Shown here: piece after piece, positions 14,509 to 21,570 of the stretch
How the letters are laid out: each line of letters starts with the position of its first letter
How positions within the stretch are numbered: the first letter of the stretch is position 1
Made by a program: the position numbers and the translations under genes
NCBI GenBank assembly: GCA_002342585.1
Contig: DDQG01000011.1
Location: 1-45,045 of the forward strand
DNA: 45,045 bases
DNA from: Prevotellaceae bacterium UBA2448
Lineage (GTDB): Bacteria > Bacteroidota > Bacteroidia > Bacteroidales > Bacteroidaceae
Direction of reading: 5' to 3'
The notes under the pieces: generated by a model
Told to the model about the DNA's origin: nothing
The model's input: the letters and a program-made list of their open reading frames with translations, nothing else
Databases searched by the model: none

Positions 14509-14733
14509 TCAATGATCAATACCTCTTTTTATCATCTCCCCTGCCACATATTCATCCTCCTCGCCTGCTGTTGAATTTTCTTTAATATGATTAGGAAAGA
14601 AGAAAACCTTCAACACCACGAAAATCACGAACAACTTCACCAGGATAATAATCCACAACGTCCTTCCCAGAGTCATATTCCTAAACCCGTCATAGTATAG
14701 ACGGAATACATTCGTCAGAAATCCTTTTCCCAT
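14509..14733 (-). CDS. DUF4492 small membrane protein of the cyd operon
   Basis: A 74-residue protein with an N-terminal amphipathic stretch (FLTNVFRLYYDGFRNMTLGR), one membrane helix (about 25-47) and an acidic soluble end. It matches DUF4492, found immediately before cydA in Bacteroidetes. The constant link suggests a role in assembly or stability of the bd oxidase, similar in position though not in sequence to the small CydX subunits; this is inference. It is the first gene of the operon, 59 nt before cydA. Confidence 0.85.
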   Translation of the reverse strand: MGKGFLTNVFRLYYDGFRNMTLGRTLWIIILVKLFVIFVVLKVFFFPNHIKENSTAGEEDEYVAGEMIKRGIDH

Positions 14734-14751
14734 CTTTCATAGTATTTGAAG

Positions 14752-14759
14752 CAAAGATA
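14752..14759 (-). promoter_or_regulatory. Candidate -7 element of the cyd operon
   Basis: On the minus strand it reads TATCTTTG, 18 nt before the DUF4492 start. The -33 region is A/T-rich without a clear TTTG. Confidence 0.6.
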
Positions 14760-14861
14760 ACTATTAAATCTGAAAATAAAGAAAAAAAGAGACTTTTTTT
14801 AACTTCTTTACTAAAGGGGAAAAATAATCAATTTTGATTTTTTTCAAAAAAAAATAGATAA

Positions 14862-14909
14862 ATCGCTTGCGATATAAATTATTCTTCTTACCTTTGCATC
14901 GCAAACGAT
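14862..14909 (+). promoter_or_regulatory. gpx promoter with two matching operator-like palindromes
   Basis: The promoter is TTG (14867-14869), 19 nt, TACCTTTG (14889-14896), a very good Bacteroidetes match. Two palindromes bracket it: ATCGCTTGCGAT (14862-14873), on the -33 element, and ATCGCAAACGAT (14898-14909), just after the -7 element. Both continue with ATATAAAT, giving two 18-nt direct repeats that differ at three positions, 36 nt apart. A dimeric repressor bound here would block transcription; the OhrR-like gene at 15538 is the obvious candidate. Confidence 0.75.
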
Positions 14910-14954
14910 ATAAATAGCAATTCATATCATTATTAATATATTAAAAGAAAAACT

Positions 14955-15500
14955 ATGGCAAAGATTTATGATTTCAAAGCTCTTTCGAGCAAAGGTAAGG
15001 AGATAGATTTCTCTCAGTTTCAGGGTAAGGTTATGCTGATTGTCAATACAGCTAGCAAGTGCGGATTTACTCCTCAGTTTGCAGGACTTGAAGAGATGAA
15101 CCAGAAGTACAAGGATAAGGGTCTGGTGATTATCGGTTTCCCATGCAACCAGTTCAAAGAACAGGATCCAGGTTCTGACACTCAGATTGAGGAGTTCTGC
15201 CAACTGAACTATGGTGTTACCTTCCAAATTATGAAAAAGATTGACGTAAACGGCGCTGATGCAAACCCAATCTTCGAATACTTGAAAACTCAGGCTCCAA
15301 CAGAAGAGTATAAGGGTTTGAAGGCAAAAGCTGCAAAGACTCTCTTCAAAGCTATCAGCAACAGTGTAGAAAAGGATAGCGACATAAAGTGGAACTTCAC
15401 CAAATTCCTTATTTCAAAGGATGGGGAAACCATTAACCGTTATGCTCCAACTACAGAACCAAAGGACTTCGAAAAGGATGTAGAGGCAATGCTCGGGTGA
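14955..15500 (+). CDS. Glutathione-peroxidase-family thiol peroxidase
   Basis: A 181-residue peroxidase using cysteine, not selenocysteine: peroxidatic C36 in NTASKCGFTPQF, Q66 in GFPCNQF, W146 and N147 in KWNFTKF, completing the Cys-Gln-Trp-Asn tetrad. C82 lies where the yeast-type enzymes have their resolving cysteine, so thioredoxin is the likelier reductant than glutathione. Residues 115-140 (TEEYKGLKAKAAKTLFKAI) form the insertion common in bacterial members. It is cytosolic (no signal peptide). It lies 37 nt upstream of an OhrR-type regulator and behind a promoter with two palindromes, pointing to peroxide-induced expression. Confidence 0.93.
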   Translation: MAKIYDFKALSSKGKEIDFSQFQGKVMLIVNTASKCGFTPQFAGLEEMNQKYKDKGLVIIGFPCNQFKEQDPGSDTQIEEFCQLNYGVTFQIMKKIDVNGADANPIFEYLKTQAPTEEYKGLKAKAAKTLFKAISNSVEKDSDIKWNFTKFLISKDGETINRYAPTTEPKDFEKDVEAMLG

Positions 15501-15537
15501 TTGATAGTTTATAGTTGATAATTGATAATTGATAGTT
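15501..15537. repeat. Heptamer tract between gpx and ohrR-like gene
   Basis: TTGATAG, TTTATAG, TTGATAA, TTGATAA, TTGATAG, starting at the base after the gpx stop codon and ending at the ATG of the regulator gene, so it fills the whole gap. Confidence 0.92.
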
Positions 15538-15978
15538 ATGCACGCGGAATTACACCTTGACAATCAGATTTGTTTCCGACTTTACACGGCTGCACGTCTT
15601 ATCACTCAGGCATACACCCCTATGTTAACGGAATTGGGAATCACCTACCCACAGTATCTCGTTTTGATGGTACTGTGGGAAGAGGATTCCCAACCTGTCA
15701 ATGATATAGCACATCGATTGTTGCTCGAAACAAACACAGTCACTCCTCTACTCCAGCGCATGGAGAAACAGGGAATCGTGATTCGTAAGAAAGGGAAGGA
15801 AGACAAACGTCAGCAGATAATTAGTCTGACGGAGAAAGGAAAGGCGATGGAAAATCAAGCCTATTCCCTAATCCCCTCTGGCATGGGCAAGTGTCTTGCT
15901 TCTTGTCCTCTCAATATTGAGGATTACACTCTCCTTGCTAGACAACTCGACACACTTATTAATTCGTTAAAACACTAA
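15538..15978 (+). CDS. OhrR-type MarR regulator
   Basis: A 146-residue winged-helix protein close to OhrR: LDNQICFRLYTAARLITQAY at the N-terminus with the peroxide-sensing C12, GITYPQYLVLMVLWE, then NTVTPLLQRMEKQGIVIRKK (recognition helix and wing) and EDKRQQIISLTEKG. Two more cysteines (C119, C123) near the end could act as the resolving cysteine of 2-Cys OhrR proteins. The start is the ATG at 15538; a TTG at 15529 would add three residues from within the heptamer tract. OhrR proteins release DNA when oxidised by organic peroxide. Here the likely target is the gpx promoter, a pairing like OspR-gpx of Pseudomonas aeruginosa. The gene ends 5 nt from a convergent neighbour. Confidence 0.88.
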   Translation: MHAELHLDNQICFRLYTAARLITQAYTPMLTELGITYPQYLVLMVLWEEDSQPVNDIAHRLLLETNTVTPLLQRMEKQGIVIRKKGKEDKRQQIISLTEKGKAMENQAYSLIPSGMGKCLASCPLNIEDYTLLARQLDTLINSLKH

Positions 15979-15983
15979 ATCTG

Positions 15984-16625
15984 TTATTCCTTCACATACT
16001 GCATGATGACGTCTGCCAACTCACTCTCCGACATGCCATCGGCACGAAGGACGAGGTCGTAGTTGCGGGCGTCATAGCGTGATGAACCAGTATATTTCTT
16101 CACATAATTCTCTCGCATCTTATCCACTTTCTCGATAATCTTGCGAGCCTCATTAGCCGACACTCCCTGTTTGCGTACAACACGATCTATGCGGTAGTCC
16201 ATAGAAGCCTGAATGAGTACTGCAAGATGGTTTGGGTGCTCTCGCAACACGAAGAAGCCGCAACGTCCAGCTATCACACACGACTCGTCTTCAGCAATAC
16301 TACGCAACATCTTCATCTCCGTCAGGAACATATCGTCTGTAGTCTCACGGTTATAGACAGACTCATTCCATTCTCCACTCAGATCACGACTCAAACCTGC
16401 ACCTATGCCGACAGCAAATTTAAAGTCGCTCCACCACGAACGTCCACGTCCTTTCAGGTTTTCTATTTCCTCCTTACTCAGATTATACTTCTCTGTCAGA
16501 GTCTCAATGATAATTTTATTGTAGAAAGGCACGCCCAATCTTTCAGCCAACTTATGACCTACAGTGCTACCTCCACTACCAAGTTCACGATTAATCGTGA
16601 TAACAAATTTTTCATTCTTATTCAT
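15984..16625 (-). CDS. Cytidylate-kinase-like family protein
   Basis: A 213-residue P-loop protein of the cytidylate kinase-like family. The phosphate-binding loop is NRELGSGGSTVGHKLAERLG (12-31); then come FYNKIIIETL, IAGRCGFFVLRE and VLIQASMDYRIDRVV, and the lid-like NYVKKYTGSSRYDARNYDLVL. The family is widespread in Bacteroidetes and Firmicutes but its substrate is not established, and the usual cmk is a different protein. It is the third gene of a minus-strand run with the RelA/SpoT synthetase (36 nt upstream) and HD hydrolase, so a role in nucleotide balance or in a nucleotide signal is plausible. It converges with the OhrR-like gene. Confidence 0.85.
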   Translation of the reverse strand: MNKNEKFVITINRELGSGGSTVGHKLAERLGVPFYNKIIIETLTEKYNLSKEEIENLKGRGRSWWSDFKFAVGIGAGLSRDLSGEWNESVYNRETTDDMFLTEMKMLRSIAEDESCVIAGRCGFFVLREHPNHLAVLIQASMDYRIDRVVRKQGVSANEARKIIEKVDKMRENYVKKYTGSSRYDARNYDLVLRADGMSESELADVIMQYVKE

Positions 16626-16661
16626 ATATAGTCTATTTTAGAGATTAGTATTATTTTATAA

Positions 16662-17720
16662 TTAATGTACCTGCATAAAAGAAAGCAACTTTGACTGTTC
16701 GAGCATCATATCTGCAAGGGCATTATTGGAATCGTCCACACCATTGATAATGTCATAGAAAGTTTTGAGTTCCTTGTGTCCTCCACCATTCTTGAGAATA
16801 TAAACCAAAGAAAGGTATTGCAATGCTGTGGTAGATGAAATAATGTCCAAGTCGGTAATAGCCAGTTGCGTCAAAGCAAACTGATAAGCATCATCGCTAT
16901 AATCATCAATCATTTGTTGTACTTCACCTATCGTTTCCATTCCCAATGCCTCAAACACCATAAGATACGACATCATTGACACAGGATAAATTTCTGCCTG
17001 GTTTACAGCCGCAATGCGACCATTCAGGCGGTCGAAAGGATGCGAATCCAAATAAGTGCGGAAATTCTCTGCCGACAAAAGTACATTATCGAGTTTTCCG
17101 TCCTTAACTAACGACTGCACCATACGACGGTGATGATTGATGACAGTACGCAAACGGCTAAACTCATCATCAACCAACTCGAGCATACCTGCCAGACGGC
17201 TGAACTGTCTTCTTATCTCTGGCGGAATCTTCACATCGCTCTTGTAGCCAGTATCATGTTCTATAGTTGACCAGACATGTTGCAAAGCTGTTCGCATCTG
17301 GAGTTCGAAACGTGGTCCGCCAGATTTCAGTCTGCATATATAATGGAGCGAATTATAACCGAAGGCATCCAACTGGTGCTTTCGTTTATCAACACTTTCC
17401 TTCCAGTCTATATCGAACACCTTCTTTGCCAGAGCTGCAACCTTATCCACCTCATCTGTATAGAAAGTAATGACACGCAAACCAACAAGGTCGGTAATAT
17501 CATCTATAGATTTGTATTTACCACCTTTTAATTCCAGCTTACCGGCAAGCGAATGTTCAGTCTTCACTCGGCACTCGATAGCCGTAACGTAGATACCTGC
17601 CTCATTCAAAGCTTGCGTAAGTAAGTCTTTGGCATCCTTAGACAGTTTCTCTAATGTTGGCAACAATTCGTGATATTGTTGCATCAGCATTTCACTATGA
17701 GGGTCTAGTTGTACTTCCAT
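16662..17720 (-). CDS. RelA/SpoT synthetase-domain protein with C-terminal extension
   Basis: A 352-residue protein with a (p)ppGpp synthetase domain at about 30-170: ECRVKTEHSLAGKL (49-62), DITDLVGLRVITFY (74-87), GYNSLHY (121-127), FELQMRTALQHVWSTIEHD (138-156). All positions that define an active synthetase core look intact. It has no HD, TGS or ACT domain, so it is not a full Rel. The C-terminal half (about 175-352) is predicted helical and I recognise no domain in it. It starts 11 nt after an HD hydrolase gene. It could make (p)ppGpp as a small alarmone synthetase, or, like some toxic small synthetases, pyrophosphorylate another target with the hydrolase as antidote. Sequence alone does not decide. 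Confidence 0.87.
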   Translation of the reverse strand: MEVQLDPHSEMLMQQYHELLPTLEKLSKDAKDLLTQALNEAGIYVTAIECRVKTEHSLAGKLELKGGKYKSIDDITDLVGLRVITFYTDEVDKVAALAKKVFDIDWKESVDKRKHQLDAFGYNSLHYICRLKSGGPRFELQMRTALQHVWSTIEHDTGYKSDVKIPPEIRRQFSRLAGMLELVDDEFSRLRTVINHHRRMVQSLVKDGKLDNVLLSAENFRTYLDSHPFDRLNGRIAAVNQAEIYPVSMMSYLMVFEALGMETIGEVQQMIDDYSDDAYQFALTQLAITDLDIISSTTALQYLSLVYILKNGGGHKELKTFYDIINGVDDSNNALADMMLEQSKLLSFMQVH

Positions 17721-17731
17721 TACTAAAAAAT

Positions 17732-18310
17732 TTATTTCCGATTTTCGAAGACTAGATTAATCAGTTTCTCAAACTCATTATATGCAAAAGTGTCGCTAAG
17801 TTCACTTAGCGCTTGTAACAATTCTCTATAATGCCACTCGTGTTCTGCACGGTCGTGAACGTGAAAAAGATTCCACAAATTATCTCCCTGTACTGCATAG
17901 TCACGAGCTATAGCACGCATATTCGACAATTTATCACCAAGAGCCACAATCTTTGCATCGTGCGATGCATTTGCAATTAAATCAATAGCTGCTTGTTTAC
18001 GATCATGCCACGAACACTCCTTTTCATTCTTCAGAGGACAAGTATCAGCAGCTACCAATGCAGCAACACGTTCCCCGAATTCAGCACTTATCTGTTCCAT
18101 TGTCACTTCTGTATCCTCTACAGTATCGTGGAGAACAGCTGCAGCCAACAATTCCTGATCAGAACTCATCGTAGCGACAATAGCCATTGCCTCCAAGGGG
18201 TGAATGATATAAGGAAAGCCCTTACCCCGCCGCTCTGTTCCCGCATGAACTCGAACAGCAAATACAATAGCCCGATCCAAGAAATCTGTTTTTAAAGGTC
18301 TATTAGCCAT
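17732..18310 (-). CDS. HD-domain (p)ppGpp hydrolase-like protein (MESH1-like)
   Basis: A 192-residue single-domain HD phosphohydrolase. The motifs are those of the SpoT/MESH1 hydrolase: RVHAGTERRGKGFPYIIHP (20-38), AAAVLHDTVEDTEVT (57-70) with H61-D62 and E65-D66, and KIVALGDKLSNMRAI (120-134) with D126; H37, H61, D62 and D126 give the manganese site. These enzymes remove the 3'-pyrophosphate of (p)ppGpp. It is the first gene of the run, behind a good minus-strand promoter at 18334-18364, and is followed after 11 nt by a synthetase gene: the two halves of a SpoT protein on separate genes. The ATG at 18310 is the only good start. Confidence 0.88.
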   Translation of the reverse strand: MANRPLKTDFLDRAIVFAVRVHAGTERRGKGFPYIIHPLEAMAIVATMSSDQELLAAAVLHDTVEDTEVTMEQISAEFGERVAALVAADTCPLKNEKECSWHDRKQAAIDLIANASHDAKIVALGDKLSNMRAIARDYAVQGDNLWNLFHVHDRAEHEWHYRELLQALSELSDTFAYNEFEKLINLVFENRK

Positions 18311-18333
18311 AACATCTGCTACAATATTTTTTG

Positions 18334-18364
18334 CAAAAATAGGAAAGAATTTCTGAATTACAAT
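18334..18364 (-). promoter_or_regulatory. Promoter of the HD-synthetase run
   Basis: Minus strand: ATTG (18361-18364), 19 nt, TATTTTTG (18334-18341), matching the -33/-7 pattern with ideal spacing, 24 nt before the start codon. Confidence 0.7.
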
Positions 18365-18392
18365 ATTACATGGCAGAAAATGCTCGAATAAA

Positions 18393-18424
18393 TTTGGTTA
18401 TTCTCTCGGTTAGTCGTACCTTCG
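18393..18424 (+). promoter_or_regulatory. Promoter of tRNA-Leu
   Basis: TTTG (18393-18396), 20 nt, TACCTTCG (18417-18424), one mismatch from TAnnTTTG. It lies 12 nt before the tRNA and is divergent from the promoter at 18334. Confidence 0.65.
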
Positions 18425-18436
18425 CACCGTGAAAAT

Positions 18437-18518
18437 GCGCTTGTGGCGAAATTGGTAGACGCGCTAGACTTAGGATCTAGTACTTCACGGTGTGCAGGTT
18501 CGAGTCCTGTCAGGCGCA
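18437..18518 (+). tRNA. tRNA-Leu (anticodon UAG)
   Basis: The acceptor stem pairs GCGCTTG (18437-18443) with CAGGCGC (18511-18517) with one T-G pair; the discriminator is A18518. The anticodon stem-loop CTAGACTTAGGATCTAG has the loop CTTAGGA with anticodon TAG. A variable arm of the class II type follows (around TTCACGGTG), then the T arm GCAGG-TTCGAGT-CCTGT. The CCA end is not encoded. Confidence 0.93.
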
Positions 18519-18539
18519 CAAAAAATGTAAGGTGTTTAT

Positions 18540-18582
18540 AAGGAAGGTAAAAAGATTCAATGTCTTTGGCCTTCCTTTTTTT
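18540..18582 (+). terminator. Terminator after tRNA-Leu
   Basis: AAGGAAGG (18540-18547) pairs with CCTTCCTT (18570-18577); AAAGA/TCTTT pairs inside the loop; seven T residues end it. The next gene starts 8 nt later, so that gene must be read through or use a promoter within this stretch. Confidence 0.8.
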
Positions 18583-18590
18583 ATAATGCT

Positions 18591-19436
18591 ATGAAGAAAA
18601 TCATGTTTTTTGCTGCTGCAATAATAATAGCAGCATGTGCATCTAACAAGAAAACGGCAGAAGCCGAAGAATCGGATGATTCAGAAGAACTTGTTATTCC
18701 GGAATGTATCATTTCATCAGTTCCCGATTCATTGGGATATGATCCATTTTATGTAAAGTACACAAGTGTAAATGGTTTACCATTAGTATCTTCGTGGCGA
18801 GTGCCAGATTCTGCTTTCGTAGCTGCCCATCGCACTTTGTATGCCATGACGAGTATGCTTGACAAGAGAATTCTGCAGAAGATGATAGAATCAAATGCTC
18901 GTGTAGCCATCATGGCACGCTACGAAGGAACAACCGACCTGCCTGAGCACCACTATCTGGTTAACGACACATCACTCAATTGGGATTTGCGTGCTCGCGG
19001 ATTAGGTGGCACTATCGAAGAACCACTCACCAGTTGTGCTGAAGAGAATGTATTGGCTTACCAAATAGATAAATACCATGCGGAAGATATTCTGATTCAT
19101 GAGTTTGCTCATGCCATCCATTGCATCGGAATCATTCAGGTTGACACAGCATTCAACAGTTATTTGCAGAATATTTACACACAAGCAAAAGATGCAGGCA
19201 TCCTTGATGGTACATATCGCATCACAGACAAAGAGGAATATTTTGCTGAGGGCGTGCAGGACTGGTTCAACGTAAATGCAGAAATGCCTAAACCTGACGG
19301 AAAGCATAACTGGTGCAATACCCGCGAAGACCTCCGCAAATACGACCCAGAACTATATCACCTTCTTGAGAGGTATTTTCCAAAAACCAACATGCATATT
19401 AGCAAACACCCGATTGTAAATAATTACCATAAGTAA
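18591..19436 (+). CDS. Lipoprotein with HEFAH zinc-metallopeptidase motif
   Basis: A 281-residue lipoprotein: signal peptide with lipobox IAAC and lipidated C16, then an acidic linker (EAEESDDSEE), then a folded domain. It contains ILIHEFAHAIHCIG (168-180), a zinc HExxH site with H170, E171 and H174, and a later EEYFAEGVQDWF (215-226) whose Glu could be the third ligand, as in gluzincins. This places it among secreted zinc metallopeptidases distantly like the anthrax lethal factor catalytic fold; I do not recognise a named family and the substrate is unknown. No close promoter was found between the tRNA terminator and the ATG. It converges with the GH97 gene. Confidence 0.75.
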   Translation: MKKIMFFAAAIIIAACASNKKTAEAEESDDSEELVIPECIISSVPDSLGYDPFYVKYTSVNGLPLVSSWRVPDSAFVAAHRTLYAMTSMLDKRILQKMIESNARVAIMARYEGTTDLPEHHYLVNDTSLNWDLRARGLGGTIEEPLTSCAEENVLAYQIDKYHAEDILIHEFAHAIHCIGIIQVDTAFNSYLQNIYTQAKDAGILDGTYRITDKEEYFAEGVQDWFNVNAEMPKPDGKHNWCNTREDLRKYDPELYHLLERYFPKTNMHISKHPIVNNYHK

Positions 19437-19440
19437 AGAC

Positions 19441-19476
19441 CCTCCTAAATCCTCCCTGTTTAGGGAGGACTTGAGG
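19441..19476. repeat. C/G-rich nested hairpin between convergent genes
   Basis: TCCTCCC (19450-19456) pairs with GGGAGGA (19463-19469) around a 6-nt loop, with outer pairs CCTC (19441-19444) and GAGG (19473-19476). No T run. It may act as a bidirectional terminator between the lipoprotein and GH97 genes or be one copy of a C-rich palindrome family (see 471 and 12872). Confidence 0.6.
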
Positions 19477-19504
19477 TTACAGAACACTAACCGCTAACCG
19501 ATCC

Positions 19505-21448
19505 TTACTTCGCTAATAATTTCATAAGGAAACCACCACCTGATGCCATATGTATAGGAAGGGTGGTTTCTTTGTTTATGGTTATAGTCTTTACCTGATA
19601 ATCCTCGGCATTGTGATTGGCATTGATACCATCGCAGAAAAGTGTACATTGATAAGTCTTTCCTGCAGGAAGGAAGTCGAAGGTGAGTGTAAGGTCGCGT
19701 TCATCCCAATTTGTCTGTCCTCCTAAATACCAGTTACCACCCACTGAGCGAGCTGTGACGATATACTTTCCAATCTCACCCTGAGGAATAATGGTACAAT
19801 CAAACACATCAGGAATACTCGTGATCATATCCACGCAAGGTTCTTCTCGTTCGTAGTTTGTAGGAGCATCACTAAGCATGGTGAATGGTGAATCGTGAAC
19901 CACATAACAAGCCAGCTGGTGACAGCGAGTTCCCATAGACACCGGATTTTCATAACACTCCACCCAGTTTTTCTTCGTACCGTTTCGCATAGCACCCGGA
20001 GTGAAGTCAACTTGTCCTGCCATCATACGGATAAATGGGAAAGTGACGTCATAAAGTGGCATATCTGTGGTCTTCTTTGCCCATCGGCACTCCTCCATTC
20101 CGAACACACCTTCATAATTCATAATGTTAGGATAGGTGCGACTCATACCTGTAGGAGCAAAATAACCGTGATAGTCAAGCATCATATGGTATTTTGCGCA
20201 AGTCTGAGCTAGCCTTTCCGCCATTTCAACGGCAGTCTGGTCATTGCGGTCTAGAAAATCCACCTTAAAACCTTTAATGCCCATAGCAGAATATTTCTCA
20301 CAAGCCTCCTTGAGGTGTTCGTCGAGCACATTGAACACAGTCCACAACACGATATCCACATTTTTAGTCTTGCCATAACGGATGAGTTCTGTCAGATTTA
20401 TGTCTGCGATAGGATTCATGATATCGCCCTTTGCCGACTCATACCAACCCTCGTCAAGCACGATATAAGGGATATGATTTTTCGATGCAAAATCAATGTA
20501 GTATTTATAAGTCTGAGTATTTATTCCCGCGATGAAATCGACTCCCTTCAGGTTCCAGTCGTTCCACCAGTCCCACGCGACCTTTCCCGGGCGCAGCCAC
20601 GAAATATCACCAATCTGATTCGGTGTAGCAAGAGCATATACAAGGTTGTTCACGGGCATATCTGTATCCTTCTCAGTAACAGCAAACACACGCCAAGGGT
20701 ATGTGCGCTGACCCTGCGATTTGGCAATAAAAGACTCTGTTTCCACCACATGCGACATACCGCGCCACTTGTAATAGTCCATCTTCTTAGGATAAGGAGC
20801 AAAGGCAGCGGAGAGTTTTCCGTTTTCAGCCTTTACAAACATACCTGGATAACTCCTCAAATCACTTTCCAGAATAGTCACCTTCATCCCACCCACAGCA
20901 ATCGTTGCAGGCAGGAAAGCATATTTATCCTTCGCCTTGGAAAGTACGGTTTCATCGTAGGTATTCTGGAATGCCATAGCGAATGGTTCTTTATCATTGG
21001 TCGAATAACTGAGCCAAACCCTTGCATCAGCATCGAACTGATACTTGGCAGTTTCGTTTTGCACGATGACTTCACCCTTTTTTGTAGTATAAAAACGATA
21101 TGCAACACCTTCGTCATAAGCTCGCACCTGCATACCGAATCCATCGTTCAGACGGAGGTCGAGTTGTTTGCCTTCCATATAAAATTCTTTCTGACGATAA
21201 AATGGAGCAACAATTTTCTCGTTAATTGCTGTAGTTTTTGCCTTCAGAATTTTGTTGTTATTGTTAATACCTATGACTGACGGTTGCATCAGAATGATAC
21301 TCTCTCTCTTAAACGACAACTGGATTCCGTTGTCATCGTTTACTACTACTGTCAGTTTTCCGTTTGGCGAACTAACCTCATACTGTTTTGCACAAATGCC
21401 TGTAGCAAGCATCAAAAGTAATGTGGAGAATACTATTTTCTGTTTCAT
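19505..21448 (-). CDS. GH97 alpha-glycosidase, secreted (retaining type)
   Basis: A 647-residue protein with a signal peptide (cleavage near residue 20) and the GH97 layout: N-terminal beta-sandwich (about 22-270), TIM barrel (about 280-570, including WDWWNDWN, VLDEGWYESAKGD, MGIKGFKVDFLDR, MMLDYHGYFAPTG and NYEGVFGMEE) and a C-terminal beta domain. GH97 splits into inverting alpha-glucosidases and retaining alpha-galactosidases; the latter have an Asp nucleophile in the KVDF motif, and here it is D397. I therefore favour an alpha-galactosidase-like retaining enzyme over a SusB-like one. The open frame extends 16 codons further to 21496, but the ATG at 21448 begins the signal peptide. A -7 element lies at 21476. 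Confidence 0.9.
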   Translation of the reverse strand: MKQKIVFSTLLLMLATGICAKQYEVSSPNGKLTVVVNDDNGIQLSFKRESIILMQPSVIGINNNNKILKAKTTAINEKIVAPFYRQKEFYMEGKQLDLRLNDGFGMQVRAYDEGVAYRFYTTKKGEVIVQNETAKYQFDADARVWLSYSTNDKEPFAMAFQNTYDETVLSKAKDKYAFLPATIAVGGMKVTILESDLRSYPGMFVKAENGKLSAAFAPYPKKMDYYKWRGMSHVVETESFIAKSQGQRTYPWRVFAVTEKDTDMPVNNLVYALATPNQIGDISWLRPGKVAWDWWNDWNLKGVDFIAGINTQTYKYYIDFASKNHIPYIVLDEGWYESAKGDIMNPIADINLTELIRYGKTKNVDIVLWTVFNVLDEHLKEACEKYSAMGIKGFKVDFLDRNDQTAVEMAERLAQTCAKYHMMLDYHGYFAPTGMSRTYPNIMNYEGVFGMEECRWAKKTTDMPLYDVTFPFIRMMAGQVDFTPGAMRNGTKKNWVECYENPVSMGTRCHQLACYVVHDSPFTMLSDAPTNYEREEPCVDMITSIPDVFDCTIIPQGEIGKYIVTARSVGGNWYLGGQTNWDERDLTLTFDFLPAGKTYQCTLFCDGINANHNAEDYQVKTITINKETTLPIHMASGGGFLMKLLAK

Positions 21449-21475
21449 GGCTTGATAAATGTTTAAATTATGCTG

Positions 21476-21483
21476 CAAAGATA
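21476..21483 (-). promoter_or_regulatory. Candidate -7 element of the GH97 gene
   Basis: Minus strand TATCTTTG, 27 nt before the start at 21448; no clear -33 element. Confidence 0.5.
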
Positions 21484-21526
21484 AGTTTTTTCGCAAATTG
21501 CTATACCATCATATTATAATAATGTG

Positions 21527-21534
21527 TAATTTTG
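21527..21534 (+). promoter_or_regulatory. Candidate -7 element of the 721-residue protein gene
   Basis: TAATTTTG fits TAnnTTTG, 36 nt before the ATG at 21571. No good -33 element. Confidence 0.4.
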
Positions 21535-21570
21535 GCACAAAATTAACTACTTTATTAACCTTAAAGCATT

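Noticed and set aside
20315..21280. A 321-residue plus-strand frame inside the GH97 gene
   Set aside because: It is antisense to GH97 and has no start signal, promoter or family match.
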